Source: Anthoceros angustus
Lineage: Eukaryota > Streptophyta > Anthocerotopsida > Anthocerotales > Anthocerotaceae
Assembly: GCA_010909165.1 (NCBI GenBank)
Contig: MU008193.1
Span: 62,001-126,000, forward strand
Length of the DNA stretch: 64,000 nt
Direction: 5' to 3'
The first letter of the stretch is position 1, and the number at the start of each line of letters is the position of its first letter. Of this stretch, positions 22,430 through 36,651 are shown piece by piece. Below the pieces are notes generated by a model. The model was given only the letters and a program-made list of their open reading frames with translations. It did no database searches and was not told where the DNA came from. A program made the position numbers and the translations under genes.

Positions 22430-22699
22430 TACATACATGTAAGGTTTCCTTGCACACCGAAAAGCTGGTCGTGAAGACCAGGCTGGAAAGACCACCAGAT
22501 CCCGAAGAGCAGTTCTTGTATCAGACAGAACCGCTTATCGCATGTACGCAGTGGTCCGGTCCAGCAAGTGAGGCTCACCGCCATGCGTTTCATTGCGCTT
22601 CACCATCCGCCCGCTTATCGGCCTTCACAGAGTATTACCGGACTCAGCTATGCGGGGCGGATGCTAGGGCGGGAGACGCGCGTCGTGGGCACCAAAAAC

Positions 22700-22860
22700 C
22701 GGCTCCAAGCGGGCGTGGGTGCGGCAAGCTTGAACAGGAGCGGTGAGGCGGGCATGGGTGCGGCAGTTTTGAGCGGGAGCGGTGAGGCGGGCATGAGTGC
22801 GGCAGTGTTGAGGGGGAACGGTGAGGCGGGTATGGGTGCGGCAGTTGAGCGTTGAGGCGA
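22700..22860. repeat. GC-rich minisatellite, 39-bp unit, about 4 copies
   Basis: The unit contains GGCGGGCATGGGTGCGGCAG followed by a TTGAGCGGGAGCGGTGA block and is repeated about four times with point changes. In the plus frame it encodes a GEAGMGAAVLSGSG repeat, but that frame has no supported start or homologue. Confidence 0.85.
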
Positions 22861-23989
22861 GCGAGATGCGGTCTCCTCAAGCGCCGCAGGTCGGACTGGA
22901 TCGGGAGGTTGGGGTGAGAAGGGTAGTCCGGGTTGCGGGTTGTGGCGGGGCCTAGCCTGAAAATTCAGTGGCCAGCGGGGCTGACATTAGTGTACTTCAT
23001 GGTGATGTCTCTCACATTGCCATCCGTATAGAGATCGTCTATATGGTACATCCGTAGAGATCGTCTATATGGTCCACCAATTCACCGTGACCTGCTCCAT
23101 TGGGCACAAATTCACCGCCACCGGCTCCACTGGGCATAGGCTCCGTTTGAGCAGCATTTTTGTCTTTTGAATTTAACATAACTAGAATGGTGAAAATTTT
23201 AATTTGGTTAGCTCATAATGTGTCAAATGAATATGGATTATTAGTGATGGCGGCCAGCAAAGAAGCTTTCGCCGCTACATGAGTGCGAGGTTAAGCGAGA
23301 TGGTGGAAGTTGACTTGCCAAGGGATTGTCCTTTTCCATTGAAGTGCCACTCAATTGTTTTGAGATTGCCACCTTTCATGGCGTAAATTACCGCAAAGCA
23401 TTCTTGATTCGGGGCGTGTGAAGGAGGCCCGAGTTGTCCTTGGGAACGTGTGCAAGATTTCGTTGGCGGAATGAATAGCTACAGTGGAGCACCAACCAAT
23501 TTTGCAAGAGTCTGGACAAAGGGTCCGAGCCAGTTTTCACAAACCAATCAGCCAAAGGCGATTCATCGATCTTGGTAGTCGATTTGTTTGGTTTTGGTTT
23601 GTGCAATTGCTTGATGTCCTTTTGCTTCTCATGGATCATTGTGTCTTCAAGCGCCTGTCTTTCATAGTTCAAAACTTTCTCCAGTAGTTTCGAATCTTGA
23701 CAAGTCATACACCAAACTGTTCGTCTCACTGAGACAATTCTAACGATGCCTTTTTTGTTGAATTCCGAAAAGGTTTACGCAAGATACTAACTTCAAACGT
23801 TTTCTTACTACGGCATATTTTGATATAACATGGCTTTCACGCCTGATTCCTTTCTCTAGTCCTTATTAATCTTGTCAGGCTATATACCATTTTGTAGCTC
23901 TCAACGAGATGAACATAATGGTGTGCTTTGTGTGTAGTTTTGATATGAGTTGACAAGGTTTCCGTCTGTAAACGCTTTTTCCCACTTAC
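22861..23989. other. Intergenic; no supported gene
   Basis: A short direct repeat of 'gtagagatcgtctatatggt' type lies at 23,025-23,072, followed by two 'aattcaccg' phrases. The minus frame at 23,388-23,729 (113 residues) is unrecognised. It could be flanking sequence of the transposase relic that follows. Confidence 0.4.
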
Positions 23990-25020
23990 CATGACTTCTA
24001 GATTCAAAGGTTTCTCACTGGTGTGTCGCTTGATCGAGTACTGGTGTGGTTACGGGCCTGAGGATTACCATTCTACCATGCAAGCTGTTGTTCAACGTCC
24101 TCCTCTCCCTAACAAAAGGCGGTCACGGCTAGCAGCTGGAGAGAGCATCAAACATGGGTGTCATGCTAGTTTTACTATGAAAGGGCTATATTTATGGCCA
24201 TCTGTTGCTCAGATCTTGCTCTATGAGAGTAGACATGTTGATGTCAGGGGTATAGTTTGTCATGGTCTATCTTACACAGGCATAGTTCGAGATATTAGAG
24301 CTCCACATTTGTCGGAGAAGAAAGCTTGGGTGAGATATGGTTTACATTTTGTGTCATTGATGAGATTTTGCGACGTCATCCACTTTTGTAGCTAAATGTT
24401 GCCCTCCTGCTTTATCAATCCATGAGGCCCCTATGTGAAGGTAAGGGACAACTTCCTCACACGGAATGATATCTCCAATATAACTAGGGAGGTGGAGAAG
24501 AATGAGTGGAGGTATTATGAGGACGATAACCTTAGTGTAGGGATGTGGATGCAATTACATGCGGTATGTGTTTCATAGGTTTGTGGAGGAGAGCATTTTT
24601 GCCTAGGCTTGCAAACATCCTTCATGTTGGAGATTTACATGCAACACGGACACAATAGTTTTACTTGCTATGGACTCCACTTTTGGAGTAAACAAATATA
24701 AGTACCAGCTATTTCTTGTCATGGTGTTCAATCGACATCGAATGGAATACTAGTTGCATAGGCTCTCACGAGGCGACCACAAGAGCTTTAGTTCCATGGC
24801 TTACTTCTTTACGCATGAAAGTTCTTGATCGACTCAGTTGGCTGCCATCTACATTCTTGGTCGATGATTGTCTGCAAAGATAGGTGCTTTAAGGGAGGTG
24901 TGGTCATAGGATGTGCCGATCTTCTTGTGCTTGTGGCACGTTAGCGTGCCAGCTCTAAATTTGTTGAAGAAGGTTAAGAATGTGCACGATGCACAAGCTA
25001 TGTGGGTTGAGTTAGGTCGA
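23990..25020 (+). pseudogene. MULE/SWIM-type transposase relic
   Basis: Plus-strand frames interrupted by stops show a recognisable order. First a basic region and SIKHGCHASFTMKGLYLWPS (near 24,145-24,205). Then, near 24,650-24,750, the core piece VLLAMDSTFGVNKYKYQLFL, where the Asp matches the first catalytic Asp of a Mutator-like DDE transposase. Then FLCLWHVSVPALNLLKKVK near 24,915-24,975, resembling the CxxH region. Stops and frame changes show it is dead. I saw no long terminal inverted repeats. Assignment is by peptide pattern only. Confidence 0.65.
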
Positions 25021-25377
25021 GACGGGTTTGGTTCGGTGGTGGTCGGATCGACCCTCTACACCAAGGAGATTCCGTCTCAATCCGTCTTGCTTGCATTTTG
25101 TGTGTCGGACTGTTAAACATGTTTTACACTTTTACACCCTATGTCTGGATGCGGTAACCCTTGTTGGGTTTGGCATGGCCCGGGTTGCCCTTGTTGGGTC
25201 TAGCGTGACTCGGGTTGCCGGTGGCATACAAAGGTATATACATATCATATGGCGGGTTGTGAGGGTATGGACTACATGGTCATGCCCGCCTGAGGGAGTC
25301 TAATCATGTGGGCCCCACACCTAGCCACCGATTCTCGTGTGAAGCGGTGGGTGGGCCCCACACGGTGGCCACGACCC

Positions 25378-26000
25378 CAAGCCACATGTATCCTCTATGC
25401 TACGAGGAGCTGTGGATGTGCCACTCTAACATGCTAAAGGCCACAACGATTCCATCTATCGCATCCAAAGCTACCTTGCAGATTTTGAAGTCCTTTTCGA
25501 GCTCAACGATCGTGGTCGTAGGTATTTAGATTGAACTTCGTATTGTGCGAGTGCCTTTCTAAAGCTTGAAGCACACTATTTTAAACACACTCACTTTGAT
25601 GGTTGGACCTAGGATCCCTAATGATTGCAGGGAGCCTGCGCAATCGAAGCGCCCGGAAAGCTTGGGGGACTTTAAGTTGTGGATGGTCAATTTTCACAAC
25701 TTGAAGTCCCTCAAGCTTTACGGGCACCGGGCACTTCGACCGCGTAGGCTCGCAGCAATCGTTAGAATCCTAGGGTCAACCTTCAAAGTGAGTGCACTTA
25801 AAATAATACGCTTCCAGCTTCAGGCACTCTCACAATATGAAGTCCAAACCAAATACCTGCAACCATGGTCCCTGAGCTCGAAAAGGACTTCGAAATCCGC
25901 AGGGTAGTTCTAGATGTGGCAAATGAGATCGTTGTGGCCTTCAGCGTGTTGCGGTAGCACATCCAACTCCTTGTAGCATGAGGATGCATGGATTTCTTGG
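25378..26000. repeat. Long inverted repeat (about 300-bp arms, 13-base spacer)
   Basis: 25,378-25,681 pairs with 25,695-26,000 around a centre near 25,688. Paired landmarks are AAGCTTGGGGGACTTTAAGT with CTTGAAGTCCCTCAAGCTTT; CTAGGATCC with GAATCCTAG; GAAGTCCTTTTCGAGCTC with GAGCTCGAAAAGGACTTC; and GGCCACAACGAT with ATCGTTGTGGCC. The arms are roughly 80-85% complementary by eye. A transcript across it would fold into a long hairpin. The arms have weak coding character (both encode an SFSSS peptide when read outward to inward), suggesting an inverted duplication of a gene fragment. Confidence 0.85.
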
Positions 26001-26164
26001 GGGCATAAGACCTGTAAAAGAGCTCAGACCACACGTTAGGATCTGGTGAGCGTGGAACCCTCCTCCACTGGCGACCTGCACATGTTGTGGCTGCGGCGCC
26101 TGCCATCCTGGCCACATCCCCCGCAATATTTGAACCACACCCCACTGTCCGCCCGGCAACCTGA

Positions 26165-26600
26165 CTGGTTGGAGAGGTCGCCCCCAATCGGCCACCCCAA
26201 CCTGTAGCCCCGCTACAACCTGCTGACCCAACCCACAGCCCCGATTGCCCGCTCCAACCCGCAGCCCCAACTGTCCATCCCGCTCCAACCCGCAGCCCTG
26301 ACTGTCCATCCCGCTCCAACCCGCAGCCCCAACTGTCCATCCCGCTCCAACCTCTTGGTCCAGTCACCTTGCTCCAACCTCTTGGTCCAGTGATCACGCC
26401 TTATCAGTCCGCTCCAACCCTTGACCATGGTCACCTTGCTCCAACCTCTTGGTCAGTGATCCTTGTTGTCAGTCCGCTCCAACCCGCAGCCTTGGATCCC
26501 GGTCCCGCTCCAACCCAATGTCCTCCTGCTCCAACCCCGTCATCCATCCCGCTCCAACCCGCAGCCTTGGTATGCTCCAATCTCCCGGTCCAGCGTCCCG
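26165..26600. repeat. Minisatellite of GCTCCAACC units
   Basis: Repeats of CCCGCTCCAACCCGCAGCCC plus a variable tail (about 31 bp: CAACTGTCCATC, TTGGTCCAGT and others) run through this stretch. The long frames on both strands (for example 25,798-26,397 minus, with GWSGMDSWGCGLERDGQ repeats) come from the repeat and are not called as genes. Confidence 0.85.
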
Positions 26601-27291
26601 CCCCAACTACGTGAGCTTGAGGAAGCCGTACCTACGCTCCCCTCACCGCTCCCGCTCACGTTCAGAAAAAAGTATAGTGTGAAAAAATATGCCCCCGTCC
26701 CCTCTGTCCACTTTGGTATGCCATAGGCACCACCTGTCCTACTTAAAATCACATGAATAAAGAGCGCGACCTGTTACACCTTCATATTGAACATAGGCTT
26801 TAAGAAATGCATTATCGTATGTTGCGTTGAGCTCTTCTTCATCATCGTTGGTGTCACTTTCTTCGCATTCTTTGTCCATGAGCAGCTCATTAAAGAGCTG
26901 ACCATTCACCTTATAATAATTTATTGAGGCCATTTATCTTTTCTCCTCTTCTTTTGTGGATGAGATTACGCCAAAAAGATAAGACATAAACGCAACACCC
27001 TCAAAGTAAATCGATTGTTAAAAGTCAAAAGAGGAAGATGAGAGGAGTAGAAGGTGGAACAAGACCACATGACAAAGTTCAACTTGATGAAATTAGGTTG
27101 CAAAGAAGCATTGAGAAGTCCGATAACCTTGTTCATCACTAATGGGTTTGCACATGAGGGAAGGATGTACTCGAACTTTCCTCATATCACACAACATCAC
27201 TCATTGCTCTATCAAAGTTGGCACTTCTCCACAATTCTCCGGACAAGCCAAGCAACATTATGTTCTTCCGGGAATGTCTTTGTAAGAAAAT
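26601..27291. other. Intergenic; one unsupported small frame
   Basis: A minus frame at 26,739-26,933 (64 residues, acidic centre with EESDTNDDEEE) starts with ATG but has no recognised homologue or neighbour. The rest shows no coding signal. Confidence 0.35.
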
Positions 27292-27382
27292 TGCGAAGCA
27301 AAGGTCGACTTAATCCCAACTCCATTCATATGCTCGCATGTACATACAAGCCTCTCACTGGCACTCACGACCCATACCCTTA
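27292..27382 (-). pseudogene. Short fragment resembling the KARI gene
   Basis: About 90 bases match 29,655-29,745, part of the large central KARI exon: AATCCCAACTCCATT here against GATCCCAGCTCCATT there, the 'tctcactg' block, and GACCCATACCCTT at the end. No other KARI exon is present nearby. It is a small duplicated piece. Confidence 0.65.
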
Positions 27383-27482
27383 GGAGGAACAGCGAAGAGA
27401 ACTCCCAGGGGAGAGAGGATGCGGCAGCACGATGCATCGGATGAGCATCGGGGTTTGTGCCACACGAGCGGTGCGGTGAGGT

Positions 27483-27610
27483 CGGCGTTTATTTGCTTAT
27501 GAGGTTAGGCGTTTATTTGCTTACGAGGTTAGGCGTTTATTTGCTTATGAGGTTAGGCGTTTATTTGCCGACGAGGTTTTGGCGATGAGGTTTAGGCGTA
27601 TATTTACGAG
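27483..27610. repeat. 24-bp tandem repeat
   Basis: About four copies of GGCGTTTATTTGCTTATGAG followed by GTTA, then two decayed units. No frame across it is convincing. Confidence 0.9.
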
Positions 27611-28118
27611 GTTTAAGCGACAGGGTACCTGTCCAAGCACCGAGGGTAGACTGTCTACGACTTTGAAGTGGTCAGTTCTTCCCAGTTCCCACCTCGTGGA
27701 GCCTCGATGCCTCCTCTGCATTTCAAGTCTCTCCAGTTTCGAGCCGACTACCCCCAGATTAATGAGTACAACCGTAGGTGAGACTTGCCAGCTCGTGATC
27801 TGCAGCGTGTTCCATCCTAGGAGGCCATGCAAGTTTCTCTTCCTTCAGTCATTTGCAGGGCCTTGCGTTGCCTCGAAACGAATTGCGAACAAGGCTGCTG
27901 CACTGTTATGCTCTGAGCTCATGACCGACTAAACACATGGTCATCCGGCAGCACCCTAAAGCACCACGACAGCCGGTGACCGGATTAGGTCTTCATACTT
28001 ATATAGCACATGCATAGGCTGAAGTACATTTTGCGTCAAAATTGTTTCACCTTGAGTTCCCTTCGTGCAAGAGGGGGAGGTGGCTCGCAGACAAAGTTCA
28101 TGTACAAAAAGGCGGGAT
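27611..28118. other. 3' flank of KARI; no supported gene
   Basis: Two overlapping frames (27,545-27,832 minus; 27,579-27,932 plus) lack recognised features. Sequence close to 28,100 should be the 3' UTR of KARI. Confidence 0.4.
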
Positions 28119-30875
<2,757 letters not shown>

Positions 30876-31116
30876 CTTCGCGGGCAACAGCAGCAGCAAC
30901 AGCAGCGTTCGACCGACAAAGAGACAAAGAGGATGGAAATGTCAGCCGAGTGCGATTTAGCGAGCTCTGGATTTTTTAGGGCCTCGTCGAGTTCACTACT
31001 GACTCACTGATATGCCGCCATTGCTTGCTCAGAGATTGAGACGTCTCAATCTCTGAGCGAGCCGAAGGAAGGAGGAAACGCGGTGGGAATCGGGCTCCGA
31101 TCGTGAGCGAGCGACC
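30876..31116. promoter_or_regulatory. Shared KARI/HAUS3 divergent promoter region
   Basis: Only 241 bp separate the two start codons, so both 5' UTRs and core promoters must fit here. No clear TATA box is visible on either strand. The palindromic block 'gagattgagacgtctcaatctc' lies near 31,031-31,052 and could bind a dimeric factor. Confidence 0.7.
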
Positions 31117-34100
31117 ATGAGCGGGGCCAAGCTCTGCATTCTGCTGGAAGAGCTGGGATACGACGGGTGGCAGGATCTGGATGCGGACAGCTTCGAATGG
31201 CCGTACCAGTACGAGGAAACGCGGCCCCTGCTGGAGTGGCTGTGTGCCAATTTGAGGCCCTCCAATGCGCTGACGGCCGAGGAGGCTCTGCTGTGAGTGC
31301 ATTTGATTTTTGGGCTGTGCAAATTTGTGTCTCTGATCGCTGGATGAGGTGTGATTGTTTGTTGTTGGTTTTTTTCTTGTGTTGGGCAGGTACAATGCGT
31401 TGCAGGCTGAAGGGAAAATGCTGGAGGTTTGTGGGCTGCTGTGCTGGGTGGAAGGATGTTGGTGGATTCGTGGTGCTGTGCTGTGCTGTGCTGGAATCGG
31501 ATGGGGTGGGGGTTTAAGGTGGGCCGGTTTTCTGCAGGGGGAGGAATTGGAGTCTGCGTACGAGAGCATTTCTGCATTTGGTGCCAGGAAGTCCAGTGAA
31601 GAGGACATTTTGGGTGCAGAAGAGACGGTGACGGAGATCAAGTGAGGAGTGATTGAGTGATGTGGCACGGTTGTTCGTTTTAGGATTGTGGGACTGTTGG
31701 CATTGATGCTTGGAGTGGTGTTTATTGGCACGGTGAAGGGAGTCGACAATGGCCTTCAGATCTGAAGCAGCAGTTGTGCAGAGGCAGATACGACAGGTGC
31801 AGGCAAATCTGGACGCTCTCTCTGCTCAGGCAACTTCGTTGATGCAAGGTAGACGCTCAAGGTCAGCTGTGGCATCCAGCAAGAACAGGCACCTGCAAAT
31901 GATTGAAGAGCAGTTAGCAAGTAGGAATCTTGAGGTAGGGGACCGTGGCTTATAGTAAGATTTGCGGAGGTTTTTCGAAGTTTGATGATGCTGGTGTTGT
32001 TTGTCAAAGTATTCTTACCTTGTCTTTTTGCCTCGCTGCGATTCCTCATGTCAGATGAACACGGTTCTGGAAAGGTTGACGGACTGTGTCCAGCAAATTG
32101 CTCACTATCAGTCGGGGCAAGGTACTGTCGTTCCTCTGAGATTGATCAGCTTTTCTGTCAGTTGCCTGTTTGGAATGATTGACTTTTACTCAAGTGATTC
32201 ATGGGTGCTTCCAGAGGAGGGCGTTTACTTGAACTTCACTGATTTTAGCCCCTACACGCAACAAGAACTGGTCTGCACAAGTGACTTGAGCAAGTGGTTC
32301 ACGAAGCAGTTCGACATGGTAAGTGCATCAGTCTCCCTATCCAGGCAGCATTGCACCCTCAAGGGCAAGTACATTTTCCTAGAATTTGTGCTATGTCGTT
32401 CTCTGGTCGACTAGGCTCAATTTCTGATTGATCATGGGGGTTTGGCCTCAGGGTTCAGCACAGTTTATAGCAGAAGAAGGAAAATCAATTCTGTCATGGA
32501 TCTCCGTGGATGATGTGACAACCTCGACACCCCTTGGTGTGTCCTCATTTCCCCATTGTGTAGCTTGAGGCCCTTTCATCCTTGATTTCAGTCGTAGTGG
32601 ATTCTTGTCTGTAAAATATGGGAACATGTTCAAAGGTGTTCAGATCTCTCACAATCTCAGGCGAATTGGAACAAAATTACAATATCCGAGTTTCAGAGCT
32701 TCAACGCCTTCGCACCATGTGAGTCACATAAGCTGATGTCAGATGGCCTATTAAGTTTATCTCCCTACATGCATGTTTCTTACCTGACAAAGTATTTGTT
32801 TCAACTACTTACTTGCTTCTTAACAGTTTCGGGGTTAGCGAAAGGCAATGGGTGGAGGCACAAGCTGAGAATGCCAAGCAACAGGCAATGCTGGCTACAG
32901 TGAAAATGCAAGCCTCTGCAGATAGCACGGACTCCTTTTCGGATTCCTACTCACAGAGGTTCGATCCCATTCTAGTCCCATGCACATTTTGCTCAGGTGA
33001 TGTTCCGAAGGTGTGCTCAGTGTGTAGGCCTTTGTCATGTGAATGCTTTCTTCGTGAAAGTGTGGCGCACCTGTATGAATCTCCTTGTGGCTTTGCAGCT
33101 GCAGGCAAAAGCATGCAGATCTTGTGAATGAGCTGCACCCACTGGCGCAACAGGAAGAGAAGCTTCTGACTGAAGTACATCATGTTCATCTTTCAGTGAA
33201 AAGCATCTTGTTGGCTCAAGTTATTCTTGAATCTTGCGAGTAACAGATCATCGCTTTGGCCAACAGGTTGTGCCATCACTTTGCTGGGAGCTTGCGCAGC
33301 TTCAAGATACATACATTTTACAAGGTGTGGTTAAGCAGTTTTCTGATATTCGGGGAAAATTTCAGCTTACATTGCGTCAGACATTTCTGAAGGAGTGCCG
33401 CTCACTGCTGTTCCATGTCTGCTAGGTGATTACGACCTCAAAGTAAAACAACAGGAAAGCTATGTTGCTCAGCAGAAAAAGGTAGGGTGCTGACTTTGAA
33501 CAATCGTTTCAGTACTGTTTCAGTTACATGGTTTCTCTGTATGCAAGTCACGGTCAGAATTTGGGATCTTCAAGTGAGCTTGCTAACTCTCCAGCTCATG
33601 TTTCAGTTTATAGGCCATTTGGTCGACCAGCTTGCTCGACACATATTTCTCAAAACCACATGTGATGTGGAGCGCAAGGAGATGAATGGAGTGTATGAAC
33701 TGTTGAGGGTTCTAGAAACAGAGGTTGATGCCTTCACGGAGGCAACCTTGGCAAGGATTGTAAGCTATGAGTCGTGACACAAGCAAAATCTCTGACTTGC
33801 TTTGTTTCTGGTGCCCTACTCAGACAACTCTGGAGGGCTAGAGCCTCGGCCACGCTACTTAACACTCTCTCTTCCTCACAGGATAGGTGCAATGCATTGA
33901 TTCATTCTGCAGCTGAAGCTAAGGAGCTTGGTGCTGTAGATGATAGGGATACGCTTCTCCATCGTGTCAGAGACATTCTGAATCTTCAATCTTGTAAGTG
34001 TGGTGTGACTTATCAAGCCCAGCTAACTCTCTCGAATGACTGGATATCTAACCCTCTGTCCTGCAGATGACCAAGGAGCTTCACCGATGTACGTGTCTGC

Positions 34101-34748
34101 ACCAGGCCTTGCTCAGCAAATCAACAACCTTCACACTCAGTTGCAGTCATCACAGCTAGAAGTTGGCACCACATTGGCGGAAGACAAAGCCAAATGTCTC
34201 AACGACCTGTAAGCTAACTGGTCATCAGCTGAAAGTTGTGCCCTGTGTGCATGCCTGCGTACATTCCATGAGTTTGCCTTGTCCACTTCCAGGTACGACG
34301 TCATCAGAAAGATGCAACAGTTGCTGTTCGCGTCCTCGGCTACTGCGCAACCTATTCTGAGTCCTTGGGTATGTGTTGAAATCGGCCATGCTTTCTCCAC
34401 AGTCAGCTTATTCTTTCCCCTATCACTAACGCCCTGATTCCATCTTCAGCCTCTGATGAAGGAGCTGATGGAAATGGAGAAGGTGAACTCCCAGCTTTCC
34501 GCAGCGATTGAGGAGGTCACTCGTGTGCACCGCGAAAAAGCTGAGGTGAGCTTGCGAAACCTGATATTGATTGTCCTCACGGGGGTTTCAAGTCCTCACT
34601 CTCTCTTGGCATGTAGATTGTGAAACATCACCCCCGTGAAGTGGGTCGAGAGAGGCAAGTTTTCGTCGATTTCTTCTGTGCACCAGACCGGCTGCGCAGT
34701 CAAGTTCGAGAGTTATCTGCCCGAGTGAAGGCAATGCAAGGGTCGTAA
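31117..34748 (+). CDS. HAUS3: HAUS augmin-like complex subunit 3
   Basis: Augmin subunit; the eight-subunit augmin recruits gamma-tubulin to existing microtubules so that spindle and phragmoplast microtubules branch. The plus-strand exons run from ATG 31,117 ([20 protein letters not shown]) to stop 34,746-34,748, through many short introns. Conserved blocks in order are [46 protein letters not shown], coiled coil around [147 protein letters not shown] and the C-terminal [20 protein letters not shown]. Length is about 600 residues, as in other plants. All family blocks are present, so it looks functional. Confidence 0.93.
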
Positions 34749-35333
34749 CCACCCAGTGTCTCGCCAGAGAAGCAGTCATCATTGGGCTGATCTGGAGCAA
34801 CTCTTTTCATTCACCGTCTCACCTTAGGGGGAATGACACCCAGCTTGGGTTGTACAAGGTAGAGAGTTCACTTACAAAAGCGCTGCCAGAAGGCATTTGC
34901 TAAAATGGCACGATACTCTATATCGCAACACGGCGGGGAGGTCAGGTTCGCTTTGCAGTTCCATGGCTGCTGGTGGCTGCTGACTTCCCTCTCCACCTGT
35001 AATCAACTCTGGCCTGAGCGAGCAAGAAGCAGCCCTCCTCACGCTGGAAAGCTCATCACGAGACTTACAGAGAGCAGAGCAAGCCCCGGTAACATTAGAA
35101 CTACGCGTGCCTGCCCACAGGTCTCACCCTCACCGTCACCTTCGAATGTGGTTAAGTAGAGAAGCTCTTTCCCCCCACAACAAGGTATGCTTCTCTGGAG
35201 CCGTGCACCTACGCATTTCGCTAACACCACAAGACTCTAGAGACGGAAACCGCGGCTTCCGATCATCAAAATTCACGATCCTGTAGGGAACGGAGAGCGA
35301 ACAAATTTGCAGACAAGTAAAACTAAACACTAC
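34749..35333. other. Convergent 3' region, source of a duplicated block
   Basis: Lies between the HAUS3 stop and the THF1 stop. 34,840-35,333 is repeated at 40,100-40,558 with small differences (both contain CACGGCGGGGAGGTCAGGTT and ACAAGACTCTA). The small frames are shared by chance between the copies and carry no known domain. Confidence 0.7.
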
Positions 35334-36651
35334 CTACTCAGACTTTACTTCAGCTGTTACTTCAGCTTTTACTTCAGTTTTTACTTCAGCCGTAGCCACA
35401 GGTGCACTTGCCTTCTCAGCTTTCTCCGCCTCCCGCTCTGCCTGCTTCTTCTTCTCCCTGAGGCACCAGGCAACCTTCAGAACACACGGCCACACGGCTT
35501 TCTTTGCATCTCAAAACAAACAGAAGCCAGTTGCGTCAACAAACCTGTCAATGTACTCTTTCAAAAGCTCCTTCCCTTGCACTAATTTCGAAAGGAGATT
35601 CCTATACACGTCAAGGTCTCTGTCCACGCTTATCTTACTCACATTCAAAGCCCTACACAACTGCAAAACAAAGCAAGCCATGAGGAAATCACTCAACACA
35701 GCAGCCGCAGCCGCAGCCGCAGCTCAGGCCACAACCTTTCTTTCTCACCTGCTCCAACACGGCCGGATCCGACGCCTTCGCAACCTCCAGCAGCCGGAAC
35801 AAGCCAATGGCGAAAAAGCGGCTGTAATGGAAAGTCCCTTTGCTGCTGGCCCGCTCGGAGATATCCTTCAAGGAAGCTACGATTTCTCCCTCCTGTTCCG
35901 CAAACGCAACAAGTGACGCCGAGGTCTGAGCGGACGCCCACTCCTCCAGCTTCTTCGCGTCGCTCCTGCACCGTGACGGCTACCGGATCTGAGGCAAGGA
36001 CTGATATTATACGGACTCCATCCAGCAGCACACATTCAGTGCTGCCCTTACCTGTACTGCTCAGGATCCTCCTTAAGCGCGGAAATGTAAGCCCGGAAAA
36101 TGGCGTCCCGGTCCTGAGCATTCGGGTACCCGTCCATGAGCTGGTCGTACACCGTCACATATCCCAGCGCGAACACAGGATCATACTGGTAAGTGCTGTT
36201 GTAGCGCATGAGGTGCTGCTGCACCAGCAGGTCCTGGATCACGTTGCTGTAGATGCTCGGGATAGGCTTCCTGTAGCCATTCAGGAACGCCGATTTGGTG
36301 GCGGCCACGGTCGGCACTTCTGCGCACGCCTCAACGCAGCTGCACGAAGTCAGAAACCTAGCACTGTCTCACAGCCGCGCGAAGCCAAGCCAGCCGTCAC
36401 GAAACGCTCACAGTCCCTCTCAATGCGAGCAAGGGCGTACCAGCAGCGGAGGCGGCCACGCAGCGGACGGAGGCCCGGGGGGCGGAGATGGCGGGGAGCG
36501 AGCACGCCCGGAGCTGGTCCAGGCCGGGGCAGATGCGCCAGGTCGAGCGGAGAGACGAGGAGGAGGAGGAGGCGGCAGTGCCGGCGTCAGAGGTGAGCGC
36601 TGCCGCTGCGGGCGTGACGCGCGCAGCGCAGAAGGAGGCGAGGGCGGCCAT
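35334..36651 (-). CDS. THF1: Thylakoid formation 1 (THF1/Psb29), chloroplast
   Basis: Nuclear gene for a plastid protein needed for thylakoid biogenesis and photosystem II repair through FtsH turnover. Five minus-strand exons. Exon 1 from ATG 36,651 encodes a Ser/Ala-rich transit peptide (MAALASFCAARVTP) of about 70 residues. Exon 2 has VPTVAATKSAFLNGYRKPIP, QHLMRYNSTYQYDPVFALGY and DQLMDGYPNAQDRDAIFRAY. Exon 3 has EEWASAQTSASLVAF and GTFHYSRFFAIGLFRLLE. Exon 4 has SVDRDLDVYRNLLSKLVQGK. Exon 5 is a charged tail, EKKKQAEREAEKAEK, then a repeated TAEVK motif, ending KSE with stop 35,334-35,336. The exon 1/2 junction works with the acceptor just before AAGTGCCG. The last exon is duplicated at about 40,560-40,680. 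Confidence 0.93.

Noticed and set aside
25798-26434. Gly/Trp-rich frames on the minus strand
   Set aside because: Direct translation of the GCTCCAACC minisatellite and the inverted-repeat arm; not conserved protein.
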